Notes: generated by a model from the sequence alone, not told the origin. A DNA stretch of 64,000 bases from Alphaproteobacteria bacterium (GCA_947474645.1 CANJJD010000009.1:1-64000); one strand, 5' to 3'. Shown: positions 18,397 to 28,255, counted from the stretch's first letter. Translations and numbers: made by a program.

Positions 18397-20034
18397 ATGG
18401 TTCCGGATAATATGTTTCATCAATTGCTGACGCCGGTGGGCGACAGCCTGGGCTTGTCCTTCCTGGTCGCGGCCATCCCGGTCATCGTGGTGCTGGTGAT
18501 GCTGGGCGTGCTGCAGCGTCCCGCCTGGCAGGCCTCGCTGGCCGGCCTGGTCTCGGCGCTGCTGATCGCGGTCGGCGTCTGGCAGATGCCCATCAACCTG
18601 GCGATTTCCAGCACGGCGGCCGGCTTTGCCTTCGCGCTGTGGCCGATCATGTGGATCGTGTTCGCCGCCCTCATTCTCTACAACACCGCGGTCCTGTCGG
18701 GGCGCTTCGACGCCTTCCGCCGCTGGGTGCTGGCGCACCTGCCCCAGGACAAGCGCATCGTGCTGATCGTGATCGGCTATGGCTTCGGCTCGCTGCTGGA
18801 AGGCGTGTCGGGCTTCGGCGCGCCCGTCGCCATCACCGCCTCGCTGCTGATCATGCTGAGCTTCAAGCCGATTGACGCGGTGGTCTATGCGCTGATCTTC
18901 AACACCGCTCCGGTGGCCTTCGGCTCGCTGGGCATTCCCATCACCACCCTGGCCGGCGTCACCGATCTTCCCGCCGTCACCCTGGGCGCCATGGTCGGGC
19001 GCCAGTTGCCCTTTTTCGCCCTGCTGCTGCCCTTCTATGTCATTGCGATGTATGGCGGCATGCGCTCGATCAAGGCGCTGTGGCCTGTCCTGCTGGTGGC
19101 CGGCGGCGCCTTTGCCATCGGCCAGTTCGTGACCGCCAACTTCATGAGCTATGAACTGACCGACGTGATTTCGGCCGGCTCCTCGCTGATCGCCACCGTG
19201 CTGTTCCTGCGCGTCTGGCAACCGGCGCCCGATCCGGAATTCGCGCTGGTCGTTCCCGCCGAAGACCCCAACTCGGCCCATCGCAACGTGCCTTTGTGGC
19301 AGGGCTGGCTGCCCTGGATAATCATGTGCGCCGTGGTGCTGGTCTGGACCCACTTCAAGGTTGCGACCTTCTTTGCGCAGCCGGTCCAGTGGCCGGGCCT
19401 GCACAACCAGGTCTTCATCACCCTTTATGACAAGGCCTATGCGGCGATCTGGAACTTCCAGCCCTTCGCGACCGGCACCGCCATCCTGGTGACGGCCATC
19501 CTGACGGCGCTGGCGACCGGCACCAGCATGGGCAAGTTCATCGAAGCCATCTCCACCGCCTGGAAGCAGATCCTGCTGCCCGCCGTGACGGTGATGGCGA
19601 TCGTGGGCCTGGCCTATCTGATGAACTATTCGGGCCTGACCTATACGCTGGGCAAGGCGGTCGCCACCACGGGCATGCTGTTCCCGCTGCTGTCGGCCTT
19701 CCTGGGCTGGGTCGCGGTGTTCCTGTCGGGCAGCGACTCCTCGGGCAATGCCTTGTTCGGCAACCTGCAGGTCGTGGCGGCCAACCAGTCGGTGCCGCCC
19801 CTCAGCCCCGTGCTGATGGCGGCCACCAACTCGTCGGGCGGCACCTTCGCCAAGATGATCTCGCCGCAGAACATCGCCACCGGCGTGGCGATCAGCGGGC
19901 TGCAGGGCCAGGAGTCCAGCATCTTCCGGCGCACCTTCATCCACTCCATCGTCTTTACCGTGCTGCTGAGCATCCTGGTGTGGCTGCAGCAGTTCGTCTG
20001 GCCCTGGATGATCCCCATGGTCCCCCCGCACTGA
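18397..20034 (+). CDS. lctP: L-lactate/glycolate permease, LctP family
   Basis: 545 residues with about 13 membrane helices. Family landmarks are FGSLLEGVSGFGAPVAITASLL, APVAFGSLGIPI, LTYTLGKAVATTG and FLSGSDSSGNALFGNLQ near the C terminus. LctP proteins import lactate or glycolate with protons. The ATG at 18397 follows a strong GGAGG (18386-18390). The TTG at 18382 is less likely. The next gene is malate synthase G, the combination of E. coli glcA-glcB, so glycolate is a reasonable substrate here, though a terminator lies between the two genes. The 244 bases upstream hold short inverted repeats (e.g. GATCGC...GCGATC near 18281-18301) but no operator that I recognise. Confidence 0.93.
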   Translation: MVPDNMFHQLLTPVGDSLGLSFLVAAIPVIVVLVMLGVLQRPAWQASLAGLVSALLIAVGVWQMPINLAISSTAAGFAFALWPIMWIVFAALILYNTAVLSGRFDAFRRWVLAHLPQDKRIVLIVIGYGFGSLLEGVSGFGAPVAITASLLIMLSFKPIDAVVYALIFNTAPVAFGSLGIPITTLAGVTDLPAVTLGAMVGRQLPFFALLLPFYVIAMYGGMRSIKALWPVLLVAGGAFAIGQFVTANFMSYELTDVISAGSSLIATVLFLRVWQPAPDPEFALVVPAEDPNSAHRNVPLWQGWLPWIIMCAVVLVWTHFKVATFFAQPVQWPGLHNQVFITLYDKAYAAIWNFQPFATGTAILVTAILTALATGTSMGKFIEAISTAWKQILLPAVTVMAIVGLAYLMNYSGLTYTLGKAVATTGMLFPLLSAFLGWVAVFLSGSDSSGNALFGNLQVVAANQSVPPLSPVLMAATNSSGGTFAKMISPQNIATGVAISGLQGQESSIFRRTFIHSIVFTVLLSILVWLQQFVWPWMIPMVPPH

Positions 20035-20058
20035 CGGGCGGTAAATCGCAAAACAGAC

Positions 20059-20090
20059 AAGGCCGGGCCGCGAGGTCCGGCCTTTTCGTT
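20059..20090 (+). terminator. Rho-independent terminator after lctP
   Basis: AAGGCCGG (20059-20066) pairs with CCGGCCTT (20077-20084) around a ten-base loop and is followed by TTCGTTTT. The position, 25 bases after the lctP stop, fits. Confidence 0.85.
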
Positions 20091-20139
20091 TTGGGGCTTT
20101 TTGTCTAGGCTTGGGCCATTCCCAAAAAAGAAGAGCGTC

Positions 20140-22275
20140 ATGGTGGAGAGAGTTTCGGTTCACGGTCTGTCGGTCGCGCGCCCCTTGCACGATTTCATCG
20201 CCGGCCAGGCCCTGCCCGGCAGCGGCGTGGACCCCGAAAAGTTCTGGTCCGGCTTCGCCGCCCTGGCCATCCGCCTGATGCCGCAGAACAAGGCGCTGCT
20301 GGCAGAACGCGACCGGCTGCAGGCCGCGATTGACGCCTGGCACAAGGCCAATCCGGCGCGCCCGCTGGATGCGTCCGCCTATACCGCTTTCCTGAAAGAG
20401 ATCGGCTATCTGGTGCCCGAAGGCGCCGACTTCCAGATCGCCACCGCCAATGTGGATCCGGAAATCGCCACCATCGCGGGACCGCAGCTTGTGGTGCCGC
20501 TGACCAATGCGCGCTTTGCGCTCAACGCCACCAATGCCCGCTGGGGCAGCCTGTATGACGCGCTCTATGGCACCGATGCCATCGCGCAGGATGGCGAGCT
20601 GGCTGCCGGCAAAGGTTACAACCAGAAGCGCGGTGATGCGGTCATCGCCTTTGCCCGCGGCATGCTGGACCAGGCCGCGCCGCTGGCGAGCGGTTCATGG
20701 AAAGATGTCGGCGCCCTGTCCGTCGCAGGCGGCGTGCTCAAGCCGGCGCTGAAAGACCCATCCCAGTTCAAGGGTTACACCGGCGACGCGGCATCGCCGT
20801 TGGTGATCCTGCTGGCGCACAACAATCTGCATATCGAAATCCATCTCGACCGCGCCACCGCCATCGGCAAGACAGACAAGGCGGGGATCAGCGACGTGGT
20901 GCTGGAATCGGCCATCACCACCATCATGGACTGTGAAGACTCCATTGCCGCGGTGGATGCGCAGGACAAAGCCGATGCCTATGCCAACTGGCTGGGGCTG
21001 ATGAATGGCGGCCTGAGCGCCAGCTTTGAAAAAGGCGGCAAGACGTTGGAGCGCCGGGCCAACCCGGACCGCACCTATACCGGCGCCGACGGCAAGCCGC
21101 TCACCCTGCCCGGCCGCAGTCTTTTGTTCATCCGCAATGTCGGCCACCTGATGACCAGCGATGCCATCCTTCTGCCCGACGGTAGCGAGATCGGCGAAGG
21201 GCTGATGGACGGGGTCGTCACCTCCCTGGTGGCGCTGCACGACATCAAGGGCAAACGCGCCAACAGCCGCAAGGGCAGCATCTATATCGTCAAGCCCAAG
21301 ATGCACGGCCCCGCCGAAGTCGCCTTCACCAACACCATGTTCGACGGCATCGAGGACGTGCTTGGCCTGGAGCGCAACACCATCAAGATGGGCGTGATGG
21401 ACGAGGAACGCCGCACCTCCACCAACCTGAAGGAATGCATCCGCGCGGCGAAGGACCGCATCGTCTTCATCAACACGGGGTTCCTCGACCGCACCGGCGA
21501 TGAGATGCACACCTCCATGCATGCCGGCCCGATGGTCTTGAAGGGCGAGATGAAGACCAGCAAATGGCTGGCGGCCTATGAAGACCAGAATGTCGATATC
21601 GGCCTGGCCTGCGGTTTCCAGGGCAAGGCGCAGATCGGCAAGGGCATGTGGGCGATGCCCGACCGCATGGCCGACATGCTGAAGGCCAAGATCGGCCACC
21701 CCAATGCGGGCGCAAGCTGCGCCTGGGTGCCGTCACCCACTGCCGCCACCTTGCATGCGCTCCACTACCATCAGCTCAATGTGAAGGCGCGGCAGGACGA
21801 GTTGAAATCGCGGCCGCGCGCCAAGCTGTCCGACATTCTCACCATTCCGCTGGCCGACCGGCCCAACTGGTCGCCCGACGAAGTGCAGCAGGAACTGGAC
21901 AACAATGCCCAGGGGATTTTGGGTTATGTCGTGCGCTGGGTGGACCAGGGCGTGGGCTGTTCCAAGGTGCCCGACATCCACAATGTCGGCCTGATGGAAG
22001 ACCGCGCCACCTTGCGCATCTCCAGCCAGCATATCGCCAACTGGCTGCAGCACGGCATCTGCAAATCCGACCAGGTGACCGAAACCTTGAAGCGCATGGC
22101 AAGGATCGTGGACCAGCAGAATGCCGGCGATCCTGCCTATCAGCCCATGGCGCCCGGTTACGACGGCATCGCGTTCAAGGCGGCGTGTGACCTGGTGTTC
22201 AAGGGCAAGGAACAGCCCAGCGGCTATACCGAGCCGCTGCTGCATCAGGCGCGGCGGGATTTGAAGGGCGATTAA
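20140..22275 (+). CDS. glcB: Malate synthase G
   Basis: Condenses glyoxylate with acetyl-CoA to malate, allowing growth on glycolate or other C2 units. The 711 residues match the long monomeric G isoform, not the shorter A form. Conserved stretches include [86 protein letters not shown] and, near the end, [19 protein letters not shown] and [10 protein letters not shown]. The start [10 protein letters not shown] at 20140 follows GAAGAG. A longer TTG-initiated frame would read back over the lctP terminator. It follows the LctP permease on the same strand. Confidence 0.97.
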   Translation: MVERVSVHGLSVARPLHDFIAGQALPGSGVDPEKFWSGFAALAIRLMPQNKALLAERDRLQAAIDAWHKANPARPLDASAYTAFLKEIGYLVPEGADFQIATANVDPEIATIAGPQLVVPLTNARFALNATNARWGSLYDALYGTDAIAQDGELAAGKGYNQKRGDAVIAFARGMLDQAAPLASGSWKDVGALSVAGGVLKPALKDPSQFKGYTGDAASPLVILLAHNNLHIEIHLDRATAIGKTDKAGISDVVLESAITTIMDCEDSIAAVDAQDKADAYANWLGLMNGGLSASFEKGGKTLERRANPDRTYTGADGKPLTLPGRSLLFIRNVGHLMTSDAILLPDGSEIGEGLMDGVVTSLVALHDIKGKRANSRKGSIYIVKPKMHGPAEVAFTNTMFDGIEDVLGLERNTIKMGVMDEERRTSTNLKECIRAAKDRIVFINTGFLDRTGDEMHTSMHAGPMVLKGEMKTSKWLAAYEDQNVDIGLACGFQGKAQIGKGMWAMPDRMADMLKAKIGHPNAGASCAWVPSPTAATLHALHYHQLNVKARQDELKSRPRAKLSDILTIPLADRPNWSPDEVQQELDNNAQGILGYVVRWVDQGVGCSKVPDIHNVGLMEDRATLRISSQHIANWLQHGICKSDQVTETLKRMARIVDQQNAGDPAYQPMAPGYDGIAFKAACDLVFKGKEQPSGYTEPLLHQARRDLKGD

Positions 22276-22282
22276 TCCCTTT

Positions 22283-22362
22283 TGTCATTCCCGCGAAAGC
22301 GGGAATCCATCGTCATCTAAAGCGCCGGCAGATAAATGATGCCCGCTTTCGCGGGCATGACA
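22283..22362. repeat. Two-hairpin intergenic repeat, copy 2
   Basis: An 80-bp relative of the element at 588-665, with the same TGTCATTCCCGCG left arm and CGCGGGCATGACA right arm. The two hairpin loops are nearly identical (AAA versus TAA in the first), and the linker differs. It sits between the convergent glcB and leuB 3' ends, six bases after the glcB stop. Confidence 0.88.
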
Positions 22363-22370
22363 AGTCTGGA

Positions 22371-23474
22371 TTATTTCGACTTGTCCAACGCCTTGAGGAT
22401 GGCATCCGTCATCGCCGTGGTGCCGACCTTGGTCATGCCGGGCTGCATGATGTCGCCGGTGCGGAAGCCGTCGGCCAGCACCTTGTCCACCGCCTTTTCC
22501 AGCCGCGCCGCTTCGTCCTTCTGGCCGAAGGAATAGCGCAGGCACATGGCGAAGGAGAGAATGGAGGCGATGGGATTGGCCAGGCCCTGGCCGGCGATGT
22601 CGGGCGCCGAGCCATGGATCGGCTCATACAGCGCCGACGGCAGGCCGTTGGCCTTCTTGTCGCCCAGTGAGGCCGAGGGCAGCATGCCGATGGAGCCGGT
22701 GAGCTGGGCCGCCTCGTCCGACAGCACGTCGCCGAACAGATTGTCGGTCACCAGCACGTCGAACTGCTTGGGATTGCGCACCAACTGCATGGCGGCATTG
22801 TCGGCCAGGATATGGTGCAGCTCCACATCGCTATATTCGGCCTTATGCAAGGCAGTGACGACTTCCTTCCAGAGGACGCCCGTCACCATCACGTTCGATT
22901 TTTCGGCGCTGTGCACCTTGTTGCCGCGCAGGCGCGCCATGTCGAAGGCGACACGGCAGACGCGCTGGATCTCGCTGGTGGTATAGACGCCGGTGTCCAC
23001 GGCGCGTTTCTGGCCGTCGGGCAGGGTCTTGGTCTCTTTCGGCTCGCCGAAATAGACGCCGCCCATCAGCTCGCGCACGATCAATATGTCGAGACCCGAC
23101 ACGATCTCGGGCTTCAACGTCGAAGCATCCTTCAGCGCATCAAAGCACAGCGCCGGACGCAAATTTGCATAGACGCCCATATCCTTGCGGATGCGCAACA
23201 AGCCGCGCTCGGCGCGCTTTTCGAATGGCAGGCCATCCCATTTGGGACCGCCCACCGAACCCATTAGCACCGCATCGGCGGCAATGGCCTTCACAAAAGT
23301 CTCGTCGGGATCGGGCCGGCCGGTCTTGTCGATGGCGACGCCGCCCAGCAGCGCTTCCTCGGTCTTGTAGGGAAGGCCCTTTTGGCCATACCAGCCCACC
23401 ACCCGCATGGTGGCATCAAGGACTTCGGGGCCGATACCGTCGCCCGGCACCAGCAGCAGCTTGTATTCGTTCAT
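22371..23474 (-). CDS. leuB: 3-isopropylmalate dehydrogenase
   Basis: Third step of leucine synthesis: NAD-dependent oxidation and decarboxylation of 3-isopropylmalate. The 367-residue length is standard. Landmarks are [12 protein letters not shown] at the N terminus, the substrate loop [14 protein letters not shown], metal-binding [20 protein letters not shown], and the NAD-binding [18 protein letters not shown]. It lies 49 bases downstream of leuD on the same strand and was probably cotranscribed with it. leuC is not in the window. The gene ends against the copy-2 hairpin repeat. Confidence 0.98.
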   Translation of the reverse strand: MNEYKLLLVPGDGIGPEVLDATMRVVGWYGQKGLPYKTEEALLGGVAIDKTGRPDPDETFVKAIAADAVLMGSVGGPKWDGLPFEKRAERGLLRIRKDMGVYANLRPALCFDALKDASTLKPEIVSGLDILIVRELMGGVYFGEPKETKTLPDGQKRAVDTGVYTTSEIQRVCRVAFDMARLRGNKVHSAEKSNVMVTGVLWKEVVTALHKAEYSDVELHHILADNAAMQLVRNPKQFDVLVTDNLFGDVLSDEAAQLTGSIGMLPSASLGDKKANGLPSALYEPIHGSAPDIAGQGLANPIASILSFAMCLRYSFGQKDEAARLEKAVDKVLADGFRTGDIMQPGMTKVGTTAMTDAILKALDKSK

Positions 23475-23523
23475 GGGAGTCTCTTCGCTTCTTTATTGGT
23501 CGCTCCGGCTTGCGCCGACGCTC

Positions 23524-24129
23524 CTAAATCCAGGGCTGCTGGACGGTCTGCTGCTGTTCGTAGGTGGCGATCTTGTCCTCGGCACGCATGGTCAGGCCGA
23601 TATCGTCCCAGCCGTTCAGCAGGCACTGCTTGCGGAAATCATCCACCTCGAACTTGATCATGCCGCCATCGGGGCCGCGGATTTCCTGCTTCTCCAGATC
23701 AATGGAGATGACGGCATTGGCGCCGCGCCCGGCATCGTCCATCAGCTTGTCCACGTCGGCCTGGGGCAGCTTGATGGGCAGGATGCCGTTTTTGAAGCAG
23801 TTGCCATAGAAGATGTCGGCGAAGCTGGGGGCGATGACGCAGCGGATGCCAAAATCCAAGAGCGCCCAGGGCGCATGCTCGCGGCTGGAGCCGCAGCCGA
23901 AATTCTCCCCCGCCACCAGGATCTTGGCCTTGCGATAGGCCGGCTTGTTGAGCACGAAGTCCGGCTTCTCGCTGCCGTCCTGGTTGAAGCGCATCTCGTC
24001 GAACAGCGCCTTGCCCAGCCCGGTGCGCTGGATGGTCTTGAGGTACTGCTTGGGGATGATCATGTCGGTGTCGACATTGATCATGTTCAGGGGGGCGGCA
24101 ACGCCCTCGAGCTTGTTGAATGGTTCCAT
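23524..24129 (-). CDS. leuD: 3-isopropylmalate dehydratase small subunit
   Basis: 201 residues. It partners LeuC to isomerise 2- to 3-isopropylmalate. [16 protein letters not shown] and the swivelling-domain motif [15 protein letters not shown] are diagnostic. The start [14 protein letters not shown] at 24129 matches the family N terminus. A frame ten codons longer also exists. leuB follows after 49 bases. The large subunit gene must be elsewhere, so leuC and leuD are not adjacent here on the downstream side. Confidence 0.96.
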   Translation of the reverse strand: MEPFNKLEGVAAPLNMINVDTDMIIPKQYLKTIQRTGLGKALFDEMRFNQDGSEKPDFVLNKPAYRKAKILVAGENFGCGSSREHAPWALLDFGIRCVIAPSFADIFYGNCFKNGILPIKLPQADVDKLMDDAGRGANAVISIDLEKQEIRGPDGGMIKFEVDDFRKQCLLNGWDDIGLTMRAEDKIATYEQQQTVQQPWI

Positions 24130-24216
24130 GGCGGCGGGACCATAGCCAATTTCCGGCAAAAGTGAACCAACAAAAAACCCGCCTTTCGGCAGGTTTTTCG
24201 CGCCAATTTGGCCGTC

Positions 24217-25497
24217 CTAGGGCACCGGCGCAGCAGGGGGCTCGACATAGATCTGCCGGCTGGCGTCCACGAACAGGAACAATATCCCGCCGATCGCCGC
24301 CAGAGCCGCCACCACATAGAAGGACATGTTCCAGCCATAGGACGCCACGATATAGCCGGTGGCCGCCGCCATGATGGTGCCGCCGATATTGCCCAGGGTG
24401 TTCATCACGGACGACACCGAGCCGGCAAAATTGCCGCCGATGTCCAGCGCCACCGCCCAGGCATTGCCCACCACCAGTTCCAGGCTGAACACCGCCAGGC
24501 CGAACAGCGCGATGCTGATATAGGGATTGGGCTCCAGCACCGCGATGGGGCAGACGATGGCGGCGATAAAGAAGCCGGTCACCGCCACCACCTTGCGGGC
24601 GAACTTGATGCGGCCTGTCTTCTTGATGATCTCGTCGGAGAACCAGCCGCCGGCGATATCGCCCAGCACGCCCGCCGCGAGCGGCAGGCTGGCGAAGACG
24701 CCCATCTGGGTCAGGCTCATGCCGCGGGCCGCGTCCAGATATTTCGGGAACCAGGCCAGGAACATGTTGAGCGAATAGCCGTAGCAGAAATAGGTCGCCG
24801 ACAGCGCCCACATCTGCGGGCTGGACAGGATCGCGCGCCATGGAATCGCCCTGCGCGTGGGCGGCGCGCCCAACGCGGCATGGATCATCTGCCGCTCTTC
24901 GTCATTGGCGCTGGCGTGCTCATTGGGATTGTCGCGATAGTAAAAATACCAGACGCCCGCCCATGCCAGGCCCACCACCGCGAAGACGAAGAAGGGCATG
25001 CGCCAGCCGAAATGATAGATCAGATAGGCCACCATCACCGGGGTGATGGCCGCGCCGAGCCGCGCACCGGCATGGGTGACGCCTTGGGCCCAACCGCGCT
25101 CGGATGGCAGCATCCAGCGCGACAGCGAACGGGTGGCGTTGGGGAAAGCGCCGGCTTCGCCCATGCCGAACAGGAAGCGGCACACCACCATCGAGCTGAC
25201 CGACCAGGACATGGCGGTGAAGGCGGTGAAGGCCGACCACCAGAATACGATCGCGGTCAGCATCTTGCGCGGGCCAAAATAGTCGCCCAGCCAGCCGCCG
25301 GGAATCTGGAACAGCGAATAGCTGAGCTGGAACGCCGCCAGGATCAGGCCGACGGTCTGGATGCTGAAGCCGAACTCCTTCTGTATCGAAGGCATGGCGG
25401 TGGAGATCAGCACCCGGTCGAAATAGGTGACCATGTACAGCAGCACGGTCAGCCACAGGATGGTGTGACGTACGCGCGTCGGCCTGGCTACGGACAT
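24217..25497 (-). CDS. MFS transporter, hexuronate/galactonate:H+ symporter type
   Basis: 426 residues with 12 TM helices, of the anion:cation symporter (ACS) subfamily. Typical segments are LYMVTYFDRVLISTAMPSIQKEFGFS in TM1, PGGWLGDYFGPRK in the loop 2-3 motif A, and CRFLFGMGEAGAFPNATRSLSRWMLPSERGWAQG, the ACS signature. Such proteins import galactonate, glucarate or hexuronates. The start MSVARPTR at 25497 follows AAGGGAAAAG. The gene lies 57 bases downstream of the exported amidohydrolase and probably shares its transcript. The nearby KDGal/KDPGal genes suggest D-galactonate as cargo. Confidence 0.88.
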   Translation of the reverse strand: MSVARPTRVRHTILWLTVLLYMVTYFDRVLISTAMPSIQKEFGFSIQTVGLILAAFQLSYSLFQIPGGWLGDYFGPRKMLTAIVFWWSAFTAFTAMSWSVSSMVVCRFLFGMGEAGAFPNATRSLSRWMLPSERGWAQGVTHAGARLGAAITPVMVAYLIYHFGWRMPFFVFAVVGLAWAGVWYFYYRDNPNEHASANDEERQMIHAALGAPPTRRAIPWRAILSSPQMWALSATYFCYGYSLNMFLAWFPKYLDAARGMSLTQMGVFASLPLAAGVLGDIAGGWFSDEIIKKTGRIKFARKVVAVTGFFIAAIVCPIAVLEPNPYISIALFGLAVFSLELVVGNAWAVALDIGGNFAGSVSSVMNTLGNIGGTIMAAATGYIVASYGWNMSFYVVAALAAIGGILFLFVDASRQIYVEPPAAPVP

Positions 25498-25554
25498 GGC
25501 GGCTTTTCCCTTACGGACGTCCAACGGTACCGGAACAGATTCCCGGCGCCATGC

Positions 25555-26979
25555 TTAGTACGGCATATGCGGCACGTCGGTGGAGGCGCCGGTGGTGCAG
25601 GCGCTGAGCGGCCGGTCGCGGCAGGTCTGCCAGACGGTCGGCACCGAGTTGCCGGCGATAAACACCGCCGAAATCATCTGGGTGTAGCGGATATCGTCCA
25701 GCGGATTTTTCTCCAGCACCACCAGGTCGGCCCACTTGCCCTTCTCGATGCTGCCGATGCTCTTGTCGCCCAGCCAGCGGGCATTGTCGCTGGTGGCGGA
25801 CTTGATGGCCTCCATCGGGGTGCGGCCCGCCAGAACCTGCATCTGCATTTCCTCATGCGCGTTAAAGCCGGGGAAGCGGCCATTGGGGCCGCTGTCGGTG
25901 CCCATGCCGACATTCACGCCGGCATTGACCATCGCCTGCCAGTTTTCCAGCGCCTGAACCAAAGTGCGGTCCATGTCGAAGAACACTTTCTTTTCATACG
26001 GCAGGCCGGGGAAACGGGTCGGACCCAGCACCACCGCTTTTTCACGCGCCATGCTGCGCAGCGCATCCAGGGTGCCGGGAGTAACGCCCCGGGTGAAGAA
26101 GGGGTCGTTCAGCCAGGGCATGATCGCCAGGCTATAGGCCATTTCACGCGACAGGGTGGCCGAGACCATCCACACGCCCTTGGCCTTCATCATGTCCAGC
26201 AGTTCCTTGTCCACCGGCTGGTCGCGCACCATGTGGCCGAAACCGTCCACGCCCTGGCGGATCAATTCCTTGGCGTCCTCCAGATAGAAAACATGCGCCA
26301 CGGCGCGCAGACGCTTCTTGTGCGCCTGGTCGATAATCGCGGCGGTCACGTCGAACGGCATCTTGACCGGGATGGTCTTGCGCTCGTCGTCGACCCACAA
26401 TTTGATGAAGTCCACGCCCTTGGCGGCCTGCTCGTCGACCAGCTTGCGGCCTTCTTCCGCGGTGGCGATGGGCTGAGTGACGCCCACCAGCCCGCCATAG
26501 CCGCCCTTGATCACGGCGCCCTGGCCGGCGCTGAACACGCGCGCGATGGTGGGGCGGCTCTTGCGCTGCTGGTTGCGCAGCTCGAGCACGAAATCCTTGT
26601 CGGTGCCCAGCACCTGCACCGCGGTGACGCCATAGGCGGCATACTGCTTGAGGTCGGTATTCACATTTTCGGGCGTGAAAAATTTCTCGTCCTGGGTGAC
26701 GTCCTTCATCAACCCGATATGAACGTGGGAATCGATGATGCCGGGCATCACGGTCTTGCCGGCCATGTCCTGGGTGGTCGCATCCTTGGGCGCCTTCAGG
26801 CCCGACATCGGGCCGGCATAGGTGATCTTGCCGTTGGTCATGACGATGGCGGAGTTGGGCTGGGCCGCGGCGCGGACGCCATCAATCAGGGTCAGGTTGG
26901 TCAGCACGGTAGTTTCGGCCAACGCCGGCGCGGCAAAACCCGCCAGCAACGCCGCCATGCCCCATTTCAAACCCTGCAT
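25555..26979 (-). CDS. Exported amidohydrolase (imidazolonepropionase/prolidase-like fold)
   Basis: 474 residues. A signal peptide (MQGLKWGMAALLAGFAAPALA) precedes a metal-dependent amidohydrolase. Metal sites visible are DSHVHIG (HxH), KLWVDDE (the Lys of strand 4), RAVAHVFY (His), GHMVRDQ and the catalytic MGTDSGPN. The composite beta-sandwich at both ends (MTNGKITYAG, GKWADLVVLEKNPLDDI) is complete. Substrates of this subgroup are usually cyclic amides, dipeptides or lactones, and the specific one cannot be read from sequence. The ATG at 26979 is chosen by its GGAGTGG and signal peptide. It heads a two-gene unit with the MFS transporter. Confidence 0.85.
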   Translation of the reverse strand: MQGLKWGMAALLAGFAAPALAETTVLTNLTLIDGVRAAAQPNSAIVMTNGKITYAGPMSGLKAPKDATTQDMAGKTVMPGIIDSHVHIGLMKDVTQDEKFFTPENVNTDLKQYAAYGVTAVQVLGTDKDFVLELRNQQRKSRPTIARVFSAGQGAVIKGGYGGLVGVTQPIATAEEGRKLVDEQAAKGVDFIKLWVDDERKTIPVKMPFDVTAAIIDQAHKKRLRAVAHVFYLEDAKELIRQGVDGFGHMVRDQPVDKELLDMMKAKGVWMVSATLSREMAYSLAIMPWLNDPFFTRGVTPGTLDALRSMAREKAVVLGPTRFPGLPYEKKVFFDMDRTLVQALENWQAMVNAGVNVGMGTDSGPNGRFPGFNAHEEMQMQVLAGRTPMEAIKSATSDNARWLGDKSIGSIEKGKWADLVVLEKNPLDDIRYTQMISAVFIAGNSVPTVWQTCRDRPLSACTTGASTDVPHMPY

Positions 26980-27386
26980 CTTCCACTCCGTTATTTTCTT
27001 GGCTGTACAACCGGTTCTAAGGCAGGGGCTCGCGAAAAAAAACCTCAAAGAGTTACGCTGCACTGCGTCATAGAACTGCGGATAAAAATAATGCCGCCCT
27101 CCGGTTTGGAAGGCGGCACCGATGGTGCGGGTTGATCCCGCTTTGTGTCGTTACGTCCCGTCAGGCGCGTCTTGCAGGCCCGTTCGGTTTAACACCGATA
27201 ACGTATTGATTTGCCCTGTTTCCTCGACCCCGGCCGGCGGTCTATTGCCGCCTTTCGATGCGCGGCTCCCTTTGGCGGGGCCTCTTGCCAGAACACTATG
27301 CCAGGGAAGCGACAAAAACAAATGCCGCGATTTTGCGCGAGCGCGCAAAGGCGCTTAAATTGCCGCAAAATCAAAAGGAGATCGGG
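26980..27386. other. 407-bp divergent intergenic region, no convincing protein gene
   Basis: This region separates the amidohydrolase (-) from the propeller gene (+). Short open frames occur on both strands but lack ribosome sites and family resemblance. It contains a strong minus-strand intrinsic terminator (27080-27118) more than 100 bases upstream of the amidohydrolase start. That suggests an attenuated leader or a small RNA encoded around 27119-27386 on the minus strand. Confidence 0.5.
27080..27118 (-). terminator. Intrinsic terminator in the amidohydrolase leader or at the end of a small RNA
   Basis: On the minus strand TGCCGCCTTCC pairs with GGAGGGCGGCA (11 pairs, one G-U) around AAACC and is followed by TTATTTTTATC. 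It is a textbook stem plus U-tract. No minus-strand protein gene lies upstream to account for it. Confidence 0.75.
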
Positions 27387-28226
27387 ATGGGGAAATTTTC
27401 ACGCCGCGGCATGATGACCGGCATGGCGGCCGGCATCGCGATCCCGCAAAGCGCCTGGGCCGCCGATCCGGTGATCCCCGCCGCCACCATCGCGGCGCGC
27501 ACCAATGCGCCGGTGATCCCCAAGAAGGTCAACAAGCTCTACAATCTCAAGGCCCAGGTGGATCAGCCCAATGACATGCAGTTCGCCGCCAATGGCGATC
27601 TGTGGATCCTGGACCAGAAAGATCCCAACAAGGTCTTCACCATCAACCCCAAGACCGGCGCGGTGCTTGCCAGCGTGGAGACCGAATCCATTCATGGCAG
27701 CGGCATCACCTATGGCGACGGCGCCTGGTTCATCACCTCGACCAAGGTGGTGAGCGGCAAGCCTTCGACCCTGAAGGTGGATCCTGCGACCGGCAAGACG
27801 CTGAAGAAGTGGGAGACACCCGGCTGGGGCATCTATGGTTCCTATCTCAGCCGCGTGCAAAAGCCCGGCGACCTGCCGCTGGAATCGGGCGGCCATGGCG
27901 TGAAGTGGGCCGGCAACGGCCAGTATTGGCTGGCGACGCCGGCCGGCGGCAAGCTCTATTTGATCAATGCCGAGGCCGGGACCGTGGCGCGCTCCATCCA
28001 GGCGCCGACGGTGCGCACCCATGGCATCGCCCTGGATGGCGATCACATCTGGTGCGTGGGCTCCGACGAAGCGGAAATCTACAAGCTGCGGATGTCGGAC
28101 GGCGGCATTGTCGCCAAGATCGTGCTGGACAAGGTCAATGATCCATCCGTGCACGGGTTGGACATCAAGGATGGTGTCTTGTGGTATTGCGACGCCGCCA
28201 AGGGCTGGGTCTGCAACCTGACCTGA
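27387..28226 (+). CDS. Tat-exported beta-propeller protein (Vgb/SMP-30-like), possible lactonase
   Basis: 279 residues. The leader GKFSRRGMMTGMAAGIAIPQSAWA has a twin-arginine motif and an AWA cleavage site. The mature part consists of repeated propeller blades: MQFAANGDLWILDQKDPNKVFTI, GITYGDGAWFITS, GIALDGDHIWCVGSDEAEIYKL, GLDIKDGVLWYCD. The ATG at 27387 has AAGGAG six bases upstream. The next gene, 29 bases on, is a Tat-exported sugar-acid dehydratase, so this protein may handle the lactone or sugar acid before dehydration. That role is inferred from context, since the metal-binding residues of true gluconolactonases are not obvious. Confidence 0.7.
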   Translation: MGKFSRRGMMTGMAAGIAIPQSAWAADPVIPAATIAARTNAPVIPKKVNKLYNLKAQVDQPNDMQFAANGDLWILDQKDPNKVFTINPKTGAVLASVETESIHGSGITYGDGAWFITSTKVVSGKPSTLKVDPATGKTLKKWETPGWGIYGSYLSRVQKPGDLPLESGGHGVKWAGNGQYWLATPAGGKLYLINAEAGTVARSIQAPTVRTHGIALDGDHIWCVGSDEAEIYKLRMSDGGIVAKIVLDKVNDPSVHGLDIKDGVLWYCDAAKGWVCNLT

Positions 28227-28255
28227 TCGTAAAAATAAAAACTGGGGAGATGACG

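Noticed and set aside
18319-20343. 674-residue minus-strand frame opposite lctP
   Set aside because: Its composition is dominated by His, Gln, Arg and Asp repeats, and it spans two genes and a terminator. It is a shadow of lctP and the glcB start.
588-22362. Two similar repeats considered as part of a CRISPR array
   Set aside because: Only two copies, 21.6 kb apart, each a double hairpin with no spacers and no cas genes.
22371-24129. leuDB considered as an incomplete or broken leucine operon because leuC is missing
   Set aside because: Both genes are intact, and leuC is often unlinked in alphaproteobacteria. Nothing here indicates loss.
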